A stretch of 64,000 nucleotides of DNA from CAYNKA01 sp964397655 (GCA_964397655.1 CAYNKA010000002.1:124001-188000), one strand, 5' to 3'. Numbered from the stretch's first letter, positions 16,254-25,161 are shown. The notes: generated by a model not told the origin, from the letters alone. Made by a program: numbers and translations.

Positions 16254-17372
16254 GTGAGTTATGCGATCATACTTGCACCTGCGGCGCTCGGAGGCTTGAG
16301 CGCGATCCTCGCACTTCTCATAGCGGTCCTCGACAGGGTCGTCAACAATTACGGCGAAGTCGTCATAGACATCAACAAGGGCAAACGCCAATTGAAGGTG
16401 AAAGGCGGGGCGCCCCTCCTCCTTTCCCTCGCCGAGCAGGGCGTGTTCGTCCCATCGGCCTGCGGAGGGCGCGGAAGCTGCGGGGCCTGCAAGACGCGGG
16501 TGCTCTCGGACGTAGGACCCCATCTCCCGACCGAGACGCCGTACCTCACCAAGAACGAGATGGACCAGAACGTCAGGCTCGCCTGCCAGATCAAGCTCAA
16601 GAAAAACATAGAGGTCGAAATCCCCGAGGCCCTCTTCAACATCCGCAGGTACACGGGCACCGTGGAAAGGATCAGGAACGTCACGCACGACATCAAGGAA
16701 GTCTACGTCCGCCTGGACGAGCCGAACGAAATCGCGTATACCTCCGGCCAGTACGTCCAGCTCATGGTCCCGCCTTACGGAAAGATCAAGGAACCGACCC
16801 AGAGAGCCTATTCCATGTCCTCCAGGCCGAGCGACAGGAACCACGTGGAGCTCTTGATACGGCTCGTGCCCGGCGGCATCGTCACGACCTACGTGCACAC
16901 TCTCATGAAGGAAGGCGAGCGCGTCGTATTGACCGGTCCCTTCGGCGAATTCATGGTACGCGATACCGAGGCCGCCATGATCTGCGTGGCCGGGGGCTCG
17001 GGCATGGCGCCCTTCAAGTCCATCCTCTGGGACATGCGGGAGAAGGGAAAAGCGGACCGGGACGTCTGGTTCTTCTTCGGCGCAAGGACCCAGAAGGACC
17101 TCTTCTACGTCGAGGAGCTCGAGGAACTCGCGAAGCAGTGGAGCCGCTTCCATTTCATAGCCGCGCTTTCCGAACCCCAGGGAGGGGATTGGAAGGGCGA
17201 AAGCGGCCTCATCACCGCGGTACTCGACCGGTACTTGAACACGGTCATCGACAAAGCCGTCCCGAAGGAGGGATACCTCTGCGGGAGCCCCGGCATGCTC
17301 GACGCGTGCATCGCGGTCATGAAGAAGGACGGCATTTCGCCGGAAAAAATCTATTACGACAAATTCGCCTGA
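16254..17372 (+). CDS. nqrF: NqrF: NADH-oxidising FAD and [2Fe-2S] subunit
   Basis: Domains in order: one membrane helix (residues about 3-28), a plant-type ferredoxin domain with C70, C76, C79 and C111, an FAD-binding barrel with RAYSMSSRP, and an NAD-binding domain with CVAGGSGMAPFKS and CGSPGM. This is the electron entry subunit of Na+-NQR, taking electrons from NADH. Rnf complexes use RnfC and RnfB instead, so its presence marks the complex as Nqr-like. GTG 16254 follows GAGGAGGAAAG. The 372 residues are slightly short of the usual 400 or so. Confidence 0.92.
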   Translation: MSYAIILAPAALGGLSAILALLIAVLDRVVNNYGEVVIDINKGKRQLKVKGGAPLLLSLAEQGVFVPSACGGRGSCGACKTRVLSDVGPHLPTETPYLTKNEMDQNVRLACQIKLKKNIEVEIPEALFNIRRYTGTVERIRNVTHDIKEVYVRLDEPNEIAYTSGQYVQLMVPPYGKIKEPTQRAYSMSSRPSDRNHVELLIRLVPGGIVTTYVHTLMKEGERVVLTGPFGEFMVRDTEAAMICVAGGSGMAPFKSILWDMREKGKADRDVWFFFGARTQKDLFYVEELEELAKQWSRFHFIAALSEPQGGDWKGESGLITAVLDRYLNTVIDKAVPKEGYLCGSPGMLDACIAVMKKDGISPEKIYYDKFA

Positions 17373-17387
17373 CAGGGAGGAAAGAGC

Positions 17388-17840
17388 ATGAAGATGCCGC
17401 CGTTGTTCGTCAAAGCACAGGCAAATATGCAGCCCGGGGTCCTCAGTTCCGCCGGATTTCTCGGCGACGACGACCGGCTCCTCGCTGACATCATCGCGCG
17501 AGACGAGGAGGCGTTCCAGAAGCTCGGGCTGGATTTCTCGAAGGCAGCGGAGTCGCTCAGGCGTCTCATGAACGAAGGTCGCAAGGGGCTCGGGGAGCCC
17601 ATCACCGTCGAGGGGAAATGGAGGGTCCAGGTCTCCGAGGCCCGGGGGGTCCTCGCCTGCCCCTTCGAGGACGGCGTCAGCCGCAAGACGAACGCGACGG
17701 TCGAGCTCGTCGACGGCGGAAGGAGGATCTACTTTTCGGACCTTTCCCTCCACCTCATGGAGGTCCACCATTTCCTCCAGGGGAAAGGATCCCCTTTCCG
17801 GCTAGAACCGGAAGACATCAAGCAGGTACTCGGGAATTGA
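17388..17840 (+). CDS. Unknown 150-aa protein coupled to the Nqr-like operon
   Basis: The gene starts fifteen bases after nqrF, at ATG 17388 behind GGGAGGAAAG, so it is very probably co-transcribed. The product is soluble, without signal peptide or membrane helix; it has a single Cys-containing ACPFEDGVSRK segment near residue 88 and a beta-rich stretch (TVELVDGGRRIYFSDLSLHL). I do not recognise the family. Operon position suggests a role in assembly or regulation of the redox pump, as inference only. Confidence 0.75.
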   Translation: MKMPPLFVKAQANMQPGVLSSAGFLGDDDRLLADIIARDEEAFQKLGLDFSKAAESLRRLMNEGRKGLGEPITVEGKWRVQVSEARGVLACPFEDGVSRKTNATVELVDGGRRIYFSDLSLHLMEVHHFLQGKGSPFRLEPEDIKQVLGN

Positions 17841-17861
17841 TCCGGTAAGTGGGAGACAGGA

Positions 17862-19943
17862 TTGGCCAGCGAACGGATTCTCATCGTCGAAGACGAAAAG
17901 ATCATCGGACTCGACCTCCAACGCCGCCTGGAGAAATTCGGCTATACGGTCGTCGACCTCGTATCCACGGGCGAAAAGGCCGTCGCCGTGGCCTGGGAGA
18001 CGAGGCCGGACATCATCCTCATGGACATCATGCTGGCCGGAAAGATCGACGGAATCGAGGCGGCGACGCGCATCAAGGAAAACTGCAAGATCCCCGTCAT
18101 CTTCCTCACCGCCTATGCCGACGAGAACACCCTGGAACGCGCGAAGCAGGCGGAGCCCTTCGGTTACATCCTGAAGCCGTTCAAGGAACGCGAGCTCTAC
18201 ACCACCATCGACATAGCCCTCTACAAGCATTCGATCGACCGGAAGCTCTATCAACAGGAGCGGTGGTTCTCGGCCATCCTGGAAAGCGCCGGAGACGGGA
18301 TCATCGCCACGGACAGGAACAACTTCATCAGGTTCATGAACCCGGTCGCGGAGATCCTCACGGGTTGGAAGGAAAAGGACGTACAGAACGCCAACATCAA
18401 GGAGATCCTGAAGCTCTTCGACGACAAGACGTCGCTCTCCATCGAGATACCCAAGGTCCCCGACACGAGAAGCGAATTCCCGCTCTTTTTCGACTCCGTT
18501 CACATCGTCAACAAGCAGGGAGCCAAGATCCACATCGAGGGGAGCGTGGCCCAGATCCTCGAGCCCGACAAGAACATCATCGGACAGGTATTCGTGTTCC
18601 AGGACGTGACGGACATCCAGCGAATGTCGGAGACCATCACCTACCAGGCAAGCCACGACTCGCTCACCGGCCTCATCAATCGGGAGGAGTTCTTCGTCAA
18701 GCTCGAGAACGCCCTCGGCCAGGTCAAAGGTTCCGAGATGAAGCACGGCTTCATCTTTCTCGACCTCGACAAGTTCCACGTGGTCAACGACCTGTGCGGC
18801 CACATCGCAGGCGACGAACTCCTGCGGCAGGTGACCGAGGACATCAAGGCCGTGGTGCCGGAGGGGAAGACCATCGGCAGGCTCGGCGCGGACGAGTTCG
18901 GGATACTCATCGACGACATAAGCATGAAGGACGCGGAAAAGATCTCCCAGAAGCTCCTGCAGACCGTCCAGCGGACCTTCCTCTGGCAGAAAAGCAGCTT
19001 CAAGATCACCGCGAGCATAGGCGTCGTTCCCATCGACGCGGAAAGCAGGGATTTCTACAACATCCTCGCGGCCGCGGACGACGCCTGCTATTTCGCGAAG
19101 CAGGAGGGAGGCAACAGGATCAAGCACTACGACACCACGAACTACCAGTTCCTCAAGCGTCGCGGCGAGATGAAGTGGATATCGCATCTCACGGCGGCGC
19201 TCGAGGAAAACCGCTTCGTGCTCTTCAGCCAGACCATCCTCGCACTCGATCCCTCCAAAGGCTACGGGGACAAGGCGGAAATCCTTCTCCGCCTCAAGGA
19301 CTCCGAAGGCAACCTCGTCCCCCCGTCGGATTTCATCCCCGCCGCGGAGAGGTACAACTTCATGCCCGCGATCGACCGGTGGGTCATCCGCGAGGTGGCC
19401 GAATACATCCGGAAATCGACCGAAGCCGGCTCAAAACCGGGAGTCATCTACTGCATCAACGTCTCCGGCGCCTCTATCGCCGACGAGACCCTCTTCGACA
19501 ACCTGTCGGGAGTGTTCGACCAAACCGGCGTCGATCCCAAGCTCCTGTGCTTCGAAATCACGGAAAGCACGGCAATCGAGAACCTATCCTTCGCCATCAC
19601 CTTCATCAAGCGATTGAAACAACTCGGCAGCACTTTCGCGCTGGACGACTTCGGGAACGGCTTCTCCTCCTTCGCTTATCTCAAGAGCCTGCCGGTGGAC
19701 TTCCTGAAGATCGACGGCTCCTACGTCAAGGACATCGTCCAGGATCCGATAGACCACACCCTCGTGGAATCGGTGAACAATATCGGCCACGCCATGGGCA
19801 TGAAGACCATTGCGGAATTCGTGCAGAGCGACGAGATACTCAGGCTTCTCAGGGAAATGGGAGTCGATTACGGCCAAGGCTACTCGATCTCGAAGCCCGA
19901 GCCCCTGGTTCTCCCTGCGAACGTCCCGAAAGAAGGTCGATGA
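17862..19943 (+). CDS. Response regulator with PAS, degenerate GGDEF and EAL domains
   Basis: Order: receiver domain (ILIVEDEKIIGLD, phospho-Asp D55, KPF), PAS around residues 135-250, GGDEF around 265-420, EAL around 435-685. The cyclase motif reads GADEF, not GGDEF, so cyclase activity is doubtful. The EAL domain keeps EIL in place of EAL, plus INVSG, EITES, DDFGNGFSS and LKIDGSYV, so it could be an active c-di-GMP phosphodiesterase. TTG 17862 follows GGGAGACAGG; no nearby ATG fits the receiver start. It lies 21 bases after the unknown nqr-linked gene and may be in the same transcript. Confidence 0.88.
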   Translation: MASERILIVEDEKIIGLDLQRRLEKFGYTVVDLVSTGEKAVAVAWETRPDIILMDIMLAGKIDGIEAATRIKENCKIPVIFLTAYADENTLERAKQAEPFGYILKPFKERELYTTIDIALYKHSIDRKLYQQERWFSAILESAGDGIIATDRNNFIRFMNPVAEILTGWKEKDVQNANIKEILKLFDDKTSLSIEIPKVPDTRSEFPLFFDSVHIVNKQGAKIHIEGSVAQILEPDKNIIGQVFVFQDVTDIQRMSETITYQASHDSLTGLINREEFFVKLENALGQVKGSEMKHGFIFLDLDKFHVVNDLCGHIAGDELLRQVTEDIKAVVPEGKTIGRLGADEFGILIDDISMKDAEKISQKLLQTVQRTFLWQKSSFKITASIGVVPIDAESRDFYNILAAADDACYFAKQEGGNRIKHYDTTNYQFLKRRGEMKWISHLTAALEENRFVLFSQTILALDPSKGYGDKAEILLRLKDSEGNLVPPSDFIPAAERYNFMPAIDRWVIREVAEYIRKSTEAGSKPGVIYCINVSGASIADETLFDNLSGVFDQTGVDPKLLCFEITESTAIENLSFAITFIKRLKQLGSTFALDDFGNGFSSFAYLKSLPVDFLKIDGSYVKDIVQDPIDHTLVESVNNIGHAMGMKTIAEFVQSDEILRLLREMGVDYGQGYSISKPEPLVLPANVPKEGR

Positions 19944-20646
19944 CGCGGCCCACTGCCGTGAGCGAGAGCGCTATCGCCTCCCCGATCCCTCCGTCCTCCG
20001 CTGAAAACCCGTCTCCGTCCATGCCGCCCTCCGTGCGGCCCCGAGCCTCAAGCTCCGCGAGGGCGATGCGGGCGATTCCCGCATGCAGCGCCCCGAATGC
20101 CCGAACGTCGAAGCTCCCTGCGTCCGGACGAAGCGGCAGTCCAACGATCGAAGCGAGCGGGAAAACGGCGTCCTCCTCGAGCGGAAGTACCTTGAGCACG
20201 ACCGAGAAATCCCCGATACGGTCCCTGAAGCGGAGCAGCCTCTCCTCTTCCGCAGAGTCGGCTCGCCGGCGTGCGGCGAATATCGAACCTCGAAGCACCG
20301 AAGCCAAGACCTCCAGGTCCGCCACGGCCGCAAGGTCGCCTGCCGCCGCGAGTATTCTGCGCCGTGAGAAGACGGCCCGGAGATGTCCGTCCTTATCCGC
20401 GTGTGCCGCGAAAAAATCGTCGGCCCAGGCCTCCAGGGGGAGTGCGGGCGAGGGAGCCGTGCGGCCTTTCAGGTAGAACTTCTCGCAATCGGAGAGCCGC
20501 GCGGCGGCCTGCGCCTCCGCAAGCAGCCCCCTCGTTCGGAGAGCGCAGACGCAGGCCGCCGCCACGGCGGCGAAGGCCTTCACGAAGGAGGAGGATTCCG
20601 GAACGGGCCCGAGGCCCCCCCCGACAGACGGAAGATAAGCGGTCAT
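19849..20646 (-). CDS. Unknown 265-aa protein coupled to a GGDEF-EAL gene
   Basis: ATG 20646 overlaps the stop of the upstream GGDEF-EAL gene (ATGA), the layout of a translationally coupled pair. The frame is open with strong GC at third positions. The product is Ala/Arg-rich and mostly helical, with no membrane helix or motif that I recognise. Its last 95 bases overlap the convergent EAL gene on the other strand, which is unusual and leaves the C-terminus uncertain. Confidence 0.6.
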   Translation of the reverse strand: MTAYLPSVGGGLGPVPESSSFVKAFAAVAAACVCALRTRGLLAEAQAAARLSDCEKFYLKGRTAPSPALPLEAWADDFFAAHADKDGHLRAVFSRRRILAAAGDLAAVADLEVLASVLRGSIFAARRRADSAEEERLLRFRDRIGDFSVVLKVLPLEEDAVFPLASIVGLPLRPDAGSFDVRAFGALHAGIARIALAELEARGRTEGGMDGDGFSAEDGGIGEAIALSLTAVGRVIDLLSGRSQGEPGARASRSSSLGRNRLPFP

Positions 20647-22778
20647 CGCGTGAGGAGGGGCAGGAATTCTTCGACCGCGACGGGACGGCTGAACAGGAAG
20701 CCCTGGCCGTAGTTGCAGCCCTGCTCCTTGAGAGCCTCGAGCTGGCCTTCGTTTTCAACACCTTCCGCGACGACCTTGAGGTTGAGGCTGTGGGCCATCG
20801 ATATGATGGCGTTCACGATGGAAGCGTCGTTCGGGTCCTCGAGAAGGTCCTGAACGAAGGATTGATCGATCTTGAGGATGTCTATGGGGAGCTTCTTGAG
20901 ATAGGTCAGGGAGGAATAGCCCGTGCCGAAATCGTCGATGCTGATGTTCACCCCCAGGTTCTTGAGCTGGTTCAGGATGCCGATGGAGGCATCGATGTTC
21001 TTTATGATGCTGTTCTCCGTTATCTCAACGGTCACGAGATGAGGATCTATTTGGGTTTCACGGAAGATGACCTTGAGGCGATCGAGCAGGTCGGGCTGGA
21101 GGAACTGCTTGGCCGAGAGGTTTATCGCCACGCGCAGCCCTTCGCCGCGCACGCCGTCGTTCCATGTCCTGTTCTGCCTGCACGCGGTCCTGAAGACCCA
21201 TTCGCCGAGGGGATAGATCAGGCCGGTCTCCTCGGCCAGGGAGATGAACTGGACCGGCGGGATCAGGCCGCGTACCGGATCCTTCAGCCTCACCAGGGCC
21301 TCGCTGGAAACCACCTTCCCCGTCGCGAGTTCCACGATCGGCTGATAGTGCACGTGGAGCCAGTTCGACGAAAGGGCTTCGCGCAGCACGTTCTCCAGGG
21401 TGAGACGCCTGACCGCGCGCTCGTTCAGGTCGGACGTGAAGAATTGATAGGTGTTCTTGTCCTTCTCCTTCGCCTGAAGCAGGGCGAGGTCCACGCACTT
21501 GAGGAGAGTCTTGGCATCGGTTCCGTCGTCGGGAAAGAGGCTTATCCCCATGCTGGGGGTGACGTACACCGCGTTGCCGTCGATGTAGAAACCGCGCCTG
21601 AAACTCTGCAGGACGCGGCCTGCCACCTCCGTCACGTCGTCCGGCTTCTGGATGTCCGGCAGGAGGAGGGTGAACTCGTCCCCTCCCGTCCTCGCGAGCG
21701 TGTCGCCCGCCCTGATGACCTCGAGGAGACGCCTTCCCGCGTCCTTCAGGAGGAGGTCCCCCGCCGCGTGCCCGAGCGTGTCGTTGACCTTCTTGAAGTC
21801 GTCGAGATCGATGAGCATGATGCCGAGCCTCCGCGATTTCCGCCCGGCCTGGGTAACCGCGAGGTTGAGCCGGTCGTTGAACAGGAGCCTGTTCGGCAGA
21901 TCGGTGAGCTGATCGTAATATGCGTTGTGCTCGATCTGCGCCTCCTTCTGTTTCAGCGCCCCAATGTCGCGGAAGATTCCGATGTAATAGCCTCTCCTCG
22001 CCTCTTCGTCTCGAACCGTGCTGATCGTGAGCCATTCCGGGTAAATGTCCCCGTTCTTTCGCCTGTTCCAGATTTCCCCCTGCCACCTCCCCTGCCGGTC
22101 GAGGCTGTCGCGCATTTCGGCGTAGAAATCCGGTCCATGTTTCCCCGAATGGAGGATTTTCGGCGTCTTTCCGACGACCTCCGGCTGTGAATAGCCGGTG
22201 ATGGAATTGAAGGCGGGATTCACCATCTGTATCTCGAAATTCTCGTTGGTCACCATTACGCCTTCGGTCGAATTCTCGAAGATCTTCCCGGTTATCCTGA
22301 TCTGACGCTCCGTTTCCCTTCTCGCGTTCAAGGTTTCCTCGATGAGTCTCGCGCTCGGTACGAATTCGCGCCGGTCGACCGGCTCGACCGGACAGGTGTC
22401 GGAGCCTTCTCCATACGGATGGCTGAACAGCAGCTTCATGAGCGCATACCACCGGTCGGACAAAGCTCCGACGATCAAGGCGCAGAAGAAGATGACCGCT
22501 TGATCCAAGGAGTAGGACAGCCAATCCGAAGGAATTCGGGAATATTGCATCATGACGAAAAAAAGCATACCATTCACCAGCGAGAGCGCCAGTCCGCCGA
22601 CTACGCCGAAGAAGACGGCCGACAGGATGACTGCGACGATGGGAAGCAGGTAGTAGCTCCGGAAGGGCGGGAATATGAGCGGAGCGAGGAGTACGAGACC
22701 GTAAGCGCTTGACACCAGTACGGTTCGAAGGATGAATGCCTTGGCCGAATAACCGAAGCGGTACAAGCGTTCGTTCAC
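20643..22778 (-). CDS. Membrane-bound PAS-GGDEF-EAL protein (c-di-GMP turnover)
   Basis: The 711-residue protein has four hydrophobic segments at residues about 12-115, a PAS domain (about 160-270, FENSTEGVMVTN), a GGDEF domain with an intact TGGDEF motif, and an EAL domain with SEALVRL, INLSAKQF, EITENS, DDFGTGYSS and LKIDQSFV. Both catalytic sites look complete, so it could make and break c-di-GMP at the inner membrane. GTG 22778 follows AAGGAG by eight bases. The promoter TTGACA-17-TACCAT lies just upstream. Confidence 0.92.
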   Translation of the reverse strand: MNERLYRFGYSAKAFILRTVLVSSAYGLVLLAPLIFPPFRSYYLLPIVAVILSAVFFGVVGGLALSLVNGMLFFVMMQYSRIPSDWLSYSLDQAVIFFCALIVGALSDRWYALMKLLFSHPYGEGSDTCPVEPVDRREFVPSARLIEETLNARRETERQIRITGKIFENSTEGVMVTNENFEIQMVNPAFNSITGYSQPEVVGKTPKILHSGKHGPDFYAEMRDSLDRQGRWQGEIWNRRKNGDIYPEWLTISTVRDEEARRGYYIGIFRDIGALKQKEAQIEHNAYYDQLTDLPNRLLFNDRLNLAVTQAGRKSRRLGIMLIDLDDFKKVNDTLGHAAGDLLLKDAGRRLLEVIRAGDTLARTGGDEFTLLLPDIQKPDDVTEVAGRVLQSFRRGFYIDGNAVYVTPSMGISLFPDDGTDAKTLLKCVDLALLQAKEKDKNTYQFFTSDLNERAVRRLTLENVLREALSSNWLHVHYQPIVELATGKVVSSEALVRLKDPVRGLIPPVQFISLAEETGLIYPLGEWVFRTACRQNRTWNDGVRGEGLRVAINLSAKQFLQPDLLDRLKVIFRETQIDPHLVTVEITENSIIKNIDASIGILNQLKNLGVNISIDDFGTGYSSLTYLKKLPIDILKIDQSFVQDLLEDPNDASIVNAIISMAHSLNLKVVAEGVENEGQLEALKEQGCNYGQGFLFSRPVAVEEFLPLLTR

Positions 22779-22806
22779 TCTCGAGACTCCTTACGGTATT
22801 TTCGAG

Positions 22807-22835
22807 ATGGTATCATGGGCCATGTAAGTTGTCAA
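22807..22835 (-). promoter_or_regulatory. Promoter of the PAS-GGDEF-EAL gene
   Basis: On the minus strand TTGACA (22835-22830), 17 bases, then TACCAT (22812-22807); the start point would be near 22800, about 20 bases before the GTG codon. Confidence 0.65.
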
Positions 22836-22839
22836 TTGA

Positions 22840-22845
22840 TATAAT
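22840..22845 (+). promoter_or_regulatory. Candidate -10 box for aroK
   Basis: A consensus TATAAT lies about 30 bases before the aroK start, but I see no good -35 box 17 bases upstream. It is back to back with the minus-strand promoter. Confidence 0.35.
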
Positions 22846-22875
22846 ATATCCATTTTCTCCAATTTGAAAGGCCAC

Positions 22876-23463
22876 ATGGGAATAGTCCGAAGCATGAAAA
22901 GTCAGTGCAGCCCAACGAAGGAAAAAATACCCGTACTCATGGGCATGAAGCATTGCGGGAAAACGACCTTGGGCACCCTTCTCGCAGCGAGTCTCGGGAT
23001 TCCCTTCCTCGATCTCGACGACCACGTCGAGGCTGCGGCCGCGACGGCCGAGGGACGGAGGACAGCAGTCAGGGACCTTTACCGAAGGCTCGGCAAGGAC
23101 GGCTTCCGAGATCTCGAGCGCCGGGCCCTCGAGAAGATCGCGAGCGGCATCGAGACGGAGAAGACGTCCTTCGTACTCGCCCTCGGCGGAGGCACCATCG
23201 AGAATTCCGACGGACTCGCCGCCCTTGCGGACAGCGGCGTGTTCATATATCTTGAGGAGGAGGAAGGGACTCTGTTCCGGCGAATTCTCGCCGGGGGTCT
23301 GCCGCCCTTCCTTCAGGGAGACGATCCCGAGGAGGCTTTTCGCCTCCTGTACGCTGAACGGACCGCCCTGTACAGGGCTCGCGCCGACATCGTGGTTCCC
23401 GTGCACGGACTCACCCCCGAAGAGGGAGTCGGGGCGATACTCGAAAAATTGAGGGAGAACTGA
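22876..23463 (+). CDS. aroK: Shikimate kinase
   Basis: The protein has a P-loop (GMKHCGKTTLG), the shikimate-binding DLD at FLDLDDHVE, and LALGGGTIEN, which matches the GGG motif of shikimate kinase. It phosphorylates shikimate at position 3 in the path to chorismate. It is followed two bases later by chorismate synthase, which confirms the pathway. The start is uncertain: ATG 22876 has AAAGG four bases upstream, a TTG at 22864 and an ATG at 22894 are also in frame. Length is about 195 residues, slightly more than usual. Confidence 0.88.
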   Translation: MGIVRSMKSQCSPTKEKIPVLMGMKHCGKTTLGTLLAASLGIPFLDLDDHVEAAAATAEGRRTAVRDLYRRLGKDGFRDLERRALEKIASGIETEKTSFVLALGGGTIENSDGLAALADSGVFIYLEEEEGTLFRRILAGGLPPFLQGDDPEEAFRLLYAERTALYRARADIVVPVHGLTPEEGVGAILEKLREN

Positions 23464-23465
23464 CC

Positions 23466-24521
23466 ATGGGCGGCAACAGCTTCGGCCTTCTCTATCGCGT
23501 CACCACCTACGGAGAATCCCACGGCGGAGCGGTCGGCGTCGTCGTGGACGGCGTGCCGCCCGGCCTCGAGCTGTCGGAACGCGACGTCCAGGTCGAACTC
23601 GACCGCCGGAAACCGGGCCAGTCGGAGGTAGGAACACCCAGGAAGGAGGACGACAAGGTTTCCTTCCTTTCCGGCGTGTTCGAGGGCAAGACCACGGGCA
23701 CCTCGCTCATGATGGTGCTCTATAATTCCGACGCCCGCCCCGAAGCCTATCTGGACATCAAGGACCTCTTCAGGCCGGGACACGCGGATTACACCTTTCT
23801 CAAGAAATACGGCATCCGCGACTGGCGGGGATCGGGGCGGGCCTCGGGCAGGGAAACCGCCGCGAGGGTCGCTGCCGGGGCGGTCGCCAAGAAGATACTC
23901 CGGAGCCGAGGGATCGACGTCGTCGCCTACACGCTCAGGGCCGCGGGGGTCCAGTGCAGGAACTTCGACCGCGCCGTAATCGAAAAGAATCCGCTCCGCG
24001 CCTGCGACTCGGCCGCGGCGGAGGAGATGGTGCGGCGCGTCGCGCAGAGGAAGACCGAGGAGGACAGCGTCGGAGGAATCGTGGAATGCCGCATCACGGG
24101 AGTCCCCGCGGGCCTCGGGGAACCGGTGTTCGACAAACTCGACGCCGAACTCGCCCACGCAATGCTCTCCATAGGTGCGGTGAAGGGCATCGAATTCGGC
24201 GCAGGTTTCCGGGCCGCAGACATGACCGGTTCCGAGCACAACGATCCAATGGACGCTTCCGGCTTTCTTTCCAACAACGCGGGGGGAATCCTGGGCGGCA
24301 TCTCCACGGGCGAGGAGATCCTCTTCCGAATCGCCGTCAAGCCGACGTCCTCGATAGCGAAGCCGCAGAGAACCGTGGACACGGAGGGGCGCGAACGCAC
24401 GATCCGGACCGAGGGCCGCCACGACGCCTGCATCTGCCCGCGCATCGTCCCCGTCGTGGAAGCCATGGCTGCGATCGTCGTGGAGGATCATTACAAGCGC
24501 CAGGCGGCGCTCCGCGCATAG
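23466..24521 (+). CDS. aroC: Chorismate synthase
   Basis: The 351-residue protein starts GNSFGLLYRVTTYGESHG and continues with GRASGRETAARVAAGA and SEHNDPMD, the conserved AroC signatures for FMN and substrate binding. It makes chorismate from EPSP, the last shared step of aromatic synthesis. It lies two bases after aroK, so the two are one operon. Length is normal. Confidence 0.96.
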   Translation: MGGNSFGLLYRVTTYGESHGGAVGVVVDGVPPGLELSERDVQVELDRRKPGQSEVGTPRKEDDKVSFLSGVFEGKTTGTSLMMVLYNSDARPEAYLDIKDLFRPGHADYTFLKKYGIRDWRGSGRASGRETAARVAAGAVAKKILRSRGIDVVAYTLRAAGVQCRNFDRAVIEKNPLRACDSAAAEEMVRRVAQRKTEEDSVGGIVECRITGVPAGLGEPVFDKLDAELAHAMLSIGAVKGIEFGAGFRAADMTGSEHNDPMDASGFLSNNAGGILGGISTGEEILFRIAVKPTSSIAKPQRTVDTEGRERTIRTEGRHDACICPRIVPVVEAMAAIVVEDHYKRQAALRA

Positions 24522-24547
24522 GGGACCGGGCGCGGCTCCGGGTCGGG

Positions 24548-24584
24548 TTAAAAAAAACCGGCCGGGAAGCCCTTCCCGGCCGGT
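24548..24584 (-). terminator. Strong terminator of the rubrerythrin-superoxide reductase-rubredoxin operon
   Basis: A perfect 13-bp stem (24557-24569 with 24572-24584, ACCGGCCGGGAAG arm) is followed on the minus strand by a run of eight T. It works for the minus-strand operon; the plus strand has no T-run for aroC. Confidence 0.88.
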
Positions 24585-24607
24585 CGGCGGTCGCTCGGCG
24601 ACGCGGA

Positions 24608-24769
24608 TCAGTTCATCGGAGAAAAGTCGCTCTTCGCCGCCCCGCACATGGGACACACCCAGTCTTCGGGAAGGGATTCGAAGGGGGTTCCCGGCTTCAC
24701 GCCGTTGTCGGGATCGCCCTCTGCCGGGTCGTAGATGTAGCCGCACACGTCGCAAACGTATTTCTTCAT
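24608..24769 (-). CDS. Rubredoxin
   Basis: The 53-residue protein MKKYVCDVCGYIYDP... has the four iron ligands C6, C9, C39 and C42 in the classic two-knuckle pattern (CDVCG and CPMCG). Rubredoxin passes single electrons, here most likely to the superoxide reductase and rubrerythrin encoded directly upstream. ATG 24769 follows AGGAGT. The gene is last in a three-gene operon that ends in a strong terminator. Confidence 0.96.
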   Translation of the reverse strand: MKKYVCDVCGYIYDPAEGDPDNGVKPGTPFESLPEDWVCPMCGAAKSDFSPMN

Positions 24770-24786
24770 GATCGACTCCTTACACC

Positions 24787-25161
24787 TCAGTCTTTCCAGA
24801 GACCGTGGACATTGCAATATTCCCGCGCCGAGACCTTCGAAGCGCTGACGCAGAATTCCGCCTGGGGCTGATCGCCGGGTTTCAAGTATTTCTTGTACCG
24901 TACTCCGTCGGCCGAAAGCTCGATCCACTCGATGTAGTGGTTGTCCGCCATGGGATGGAGGGTGGACCCGACCGTGACCTTGTACCCGTTCGCGGTTTTT
25001 TCCACGACCGGAACGTGCTTCTCGGTCGTCTTGTCCGCACTTTTCTCGTCCATGAGTTTCATGGGTTTGCCGCAGCAGACGAGTTCCCCTTCCCCCGCAT
25101 GCAGCACCTCGACGATGTTGCCGCAGAGTTCGCACTTGTAAACCTGAGTCACTTTCGTCAT
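24787..25161 (-). CDS. dfx: Desulfoferrodoxin (2Fe superoxide reductase)
   Basis: The 124-residue protein has an N-terminal desulforedoxin site (C10, C13, C29, C30) and the catalytic Fe(His)4Cys site: E47-K-H49, H69, H75, C116 and H119. It reduces superoxide to peroxide without making oxygen, as in many anaerobes. Peroxide can then go to rubrerythrin, encoded 19 bases upstream, with electrons from rubredoxin, 17 bases downstream. Confidence 0.96.
   Translation of the reverse strand: MTKVTQVYKCELCGNIVEVLHAGEGELVCCGKPMKLMDEKSADKTTEKHVPVVEKTANGYKVTVGSTLHPMADNHYIEWIELSADGVRYKKYLKPGDQPQAEFCVSASKVSAREYCNVHGLWKD

Noticed and set aside
17849..22190. Very long open frames opposite to or shifted from the c-di-GMP genes (for example 17849-20476 and 20271-22190)
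   Set aside because: They are shadows caused by high GC content; they are Arg/Pro-rich without domains, while the other frames hold clear REC, PAS, GGDEF and EAL motifs.
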